A stretch of 64,000 bases of DNA. Origin: Xanthobacter tagetidis (GTDB lineage: Bacteria; Pseudomonadota; Alphaproteobacteria; Rhizobiales; Xanthobacteraceae). The translations under genes and the position numbers were made by a program. The stretch lies in contig NZ_RCTF01000001.1 of assembly GCF_003667445.1 (NCBI RefSeq), positions 186,001-250,000 on the forward strand, written 5' to 3'. The notes under the pieces were generated by a model. It did not search any database. It was given only the letters and a program-made list of their open reading frames with translations, and was not told the origin of the DNA. Positions 62,950-64,000 of this stretch are shown one piece after another (position 1 is the first letter of the stretch; every line of letters starts with the position of its first letter).

Positions 62950-63726
62950 TCAGCTCAGGGCCTCGTCGCGCCACCGCAGAAGGCGGTTCGAGGTGGCGAC
63001 GAAGGCACGGTCGATGCTGAAGGCGAGCACCATCAGCACGATGAGCGGCATGATCATGCCGGTGGTGTCGAAGGCGCCGGCGGCGCTATCGATCATGTAG
63101 CCGATGCCGGCGCGGGCGGAGATGAACTCGCCGACGATGGCGCCGATGATGGCGAAGGAGATGGACACCCGCAGCGCCGAGAAGATCCACGGCACGCAAT
63201 TGGGCAGCAGCACCTTGTAGAACACCTGGTAGCGCTTGGCGTGGATCACCCGCATCATGTTGATGAGCTGCGGGTCCGCCGCCTTGATGCCCTCGTAGGT
63301 GTTGAGCATGATCGGCACCACCACCAGCGAGAAGGCGAGCAGGAACTTCGACGCGAAGCCGATGCCGACGAACATCACGATCAGCGGCGCCAGCGCCACG
63401 CGCGGCAGGCTGTTCATGGCGATCACGAAGGGTTCCAGTGCCGCCCCGAGCACCCGGCTGACGCCGAGGACGAGGCCGAGCATCACGCCCACCACCGCGC
63501 CGGCGGCAAGGCCCGCGAGCGCCTCCTGCATGGTGATGTAGGTGTGGTAGGTGATCTCGTTCTCCTTCAGGGATTCCCAGAAGGCGACCGCGATCAGCGA
63601 CGGGCTGGAGGTCCAGAACACCGGGATGAGGCCGAAGCGGGCCGAAAGCTCCCAGCCGCCGACGATGACGACCAGCAGCACCACCTTCAGAATGGTGACC
63701 TGACGCGCGCTGTCCTGATCCATCAT
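62950..63726 (-). CDS. ABC transporter permease, NitT/TauT type
   Basis: A 258-aa inner-membrane permease with about six hydrophobic segments. The loop FVIAMNSLPRVALAPLIVMFVGIGFASKFLLAF and the EAA-like loop (INMMRVIHAKRYQVFYKVLLPNCVPWIFSALRVSISFAIIGAIVGEFISA) are characteristic. The ATG at 63724-63726 overlaps the TGA of the ATPase gene in an ATGA; it starts with two Met, either usable. It is a single permease gene, so it acts as a homodimer. Confidence 0.9.
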   Translation of the reverse strand: MMDQDSARQVTILKVVLLVVIVGGWELSARFGLIPVFWTSSPSLIAVAFWESLKENEITYHTYITMQEALAGLAAGAVVGVMLGLVLGVSRVLGAALEPFVIAMNSLPRVALAPLIVMFVGIGFASKFLLAFSLVVVPIMLNTYEGIKAADPQLINMMRVIHAKRYQVFYKVLLPNCVPWIFSALRVSISFAIIGAIVGEFISARAGIGYMIDSAAGAFDTTGMIMPLIVLMVLAFSIDRAFVATSNRLLRWRDEALS

Positions 63727-64000
63727 GCCCTCCCCTGCATCGCCTTGAGCGCCTCGCCGCGCAGGTCTTCCCAGATCGCGTCGTGCAGCTCGGTGAAGCG
63801 CGGCATGTGGCGCACCTGGTCGAGGGTGCGCGGACGCGGGATGCCCACCTCGTATTCGGCGAGGATGCGGCCCGGACGCGAACTCATCACCAGGACGCGG
63901 TCGGCGAGCGCCACCGCCTCGGCGAGGTCGTGGGTGATGAAGAGCACGCTCTTCCGGTTCTCCTCCCAGTATTTCAGGAACATCTCCTGGATCAGCAGCT
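63723..64000 (-). CDS. ABC transporter ATP-binding protein, NitT/TauT type, 3' part
   Basis: Only the C-terminal 91 codons or so are in the window; the gene runs off the right edge. LLIQEMFLKYWEENRKSVLFITHDLAEAVALADRVLVMSSRPGRI shows the H-loop THD and the post-H-loop region of SsuB/TauB-like ATPases. The Walker motifs lie outside. Its stop overlaps the permease start. Operon order is ATPase, permease, binding protein. Confidence 0.88.
   Translation of the reverse strand, partial: LLIQEMFLKYWEENRKSVLFITHDLAEAVALADRVLVMSSRPGRILAEYEVGIPRPRTLDQVRHMPRFTELHDAIWEDLRGEALKAMQGRA

Overview
The window is a high-GC (about two thirds G+C) chromosomal segment of an alphaproteobacterium. The UbiK-like/YbjN/ProC neighbourhood, the phaR/phaA/phaB polyhydroxybutyrate locus, the alphaproteobacterial-type HisRS and the density of NitT/TauT, TRAP, TctC and sulfate importers fit Hyphomicrobiales, plausibly Xanthobacteraceae. 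The taxon is an inference from gene content. I recognise no rRNA, tRNA, prophage, transposase or CRISPR array.

Layout. 1-233: end of an HMG-CoA lyase-type gene. 304-6367 (-): a GntR/HutC regulator and a six-gene operon (binding protein, ATPase, two permeases of NitT/TauT type, then two divergent YrdC/Sua5-like paralogues). Three copies of a TTGTCCGGWCAA-type motif and a possible 36-codon leader ORF lie in its control regions. 6503-9769: PAP2 phosphatase, YaiI-family protein, class-C beta-lactamase-like hydrolase. 9807-15015 (-): GlpD, an SDR, an acyl-CoA synthetase and an IclR regulator, divergent from a TRAP system (dctP plus fused dctQM, 15231-18363). 18360-20939: LysR regulator, isochorismatase-like hydrolase, TetR regulator. 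21021-26211: proC, ybjN and ubiK, with a sulfate importer lacking an adjacent ATPase gene placed between proC and ybjN. 26320-26960: three tandem copies of a repeat of about 225 bp. 27025-33232: ABC-F ATPase, an L,D-transpeptidase-like protein without the expected catalytic His, argJ, mutT, an EamA exporter and an SDR. 33396-38395: leuB, a [2Fe-2S] protein, phaB, phaA and divergent phaR.

38498-43694: MFS exporter with divergent LysR, small conserved protein, glycerate kinase family protein, periplasmic ClpP-like protein. 43731-47615: LysR divergent from an AtuA/DUF1446 gene pair followed by a TctC-type receptor with no permease. 47800-51463: TAXI-TRAP receptor, fused permease and DUF1850 protein. 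51501-53988: methyltransferase, hotdog thioesterase, parvulin-type PPIase. 54364-58822: rpmF, a membrane protein, phosphomannomutase/phosphoglucomutase and hisS, the last with an internal AT-rich patch. 59258-61617: GNAT protein behind an FNR/FixK-like box, SMR exporter, PaaI-type thioesterase, sfsA. 61812-64000 (-): a second NitT/TauT importer, cut by the window edge.

Together the genes suggest a metabolically versatile scavenger: many importers with local one-component regulators (IclR, LysR, GntR), carbon storage as PHB, and core biosynthesis (Pro, Arg, Leu) between them. The least explained unit is the GntR-ABC-YrdC-YrdC operon at 304-6367.
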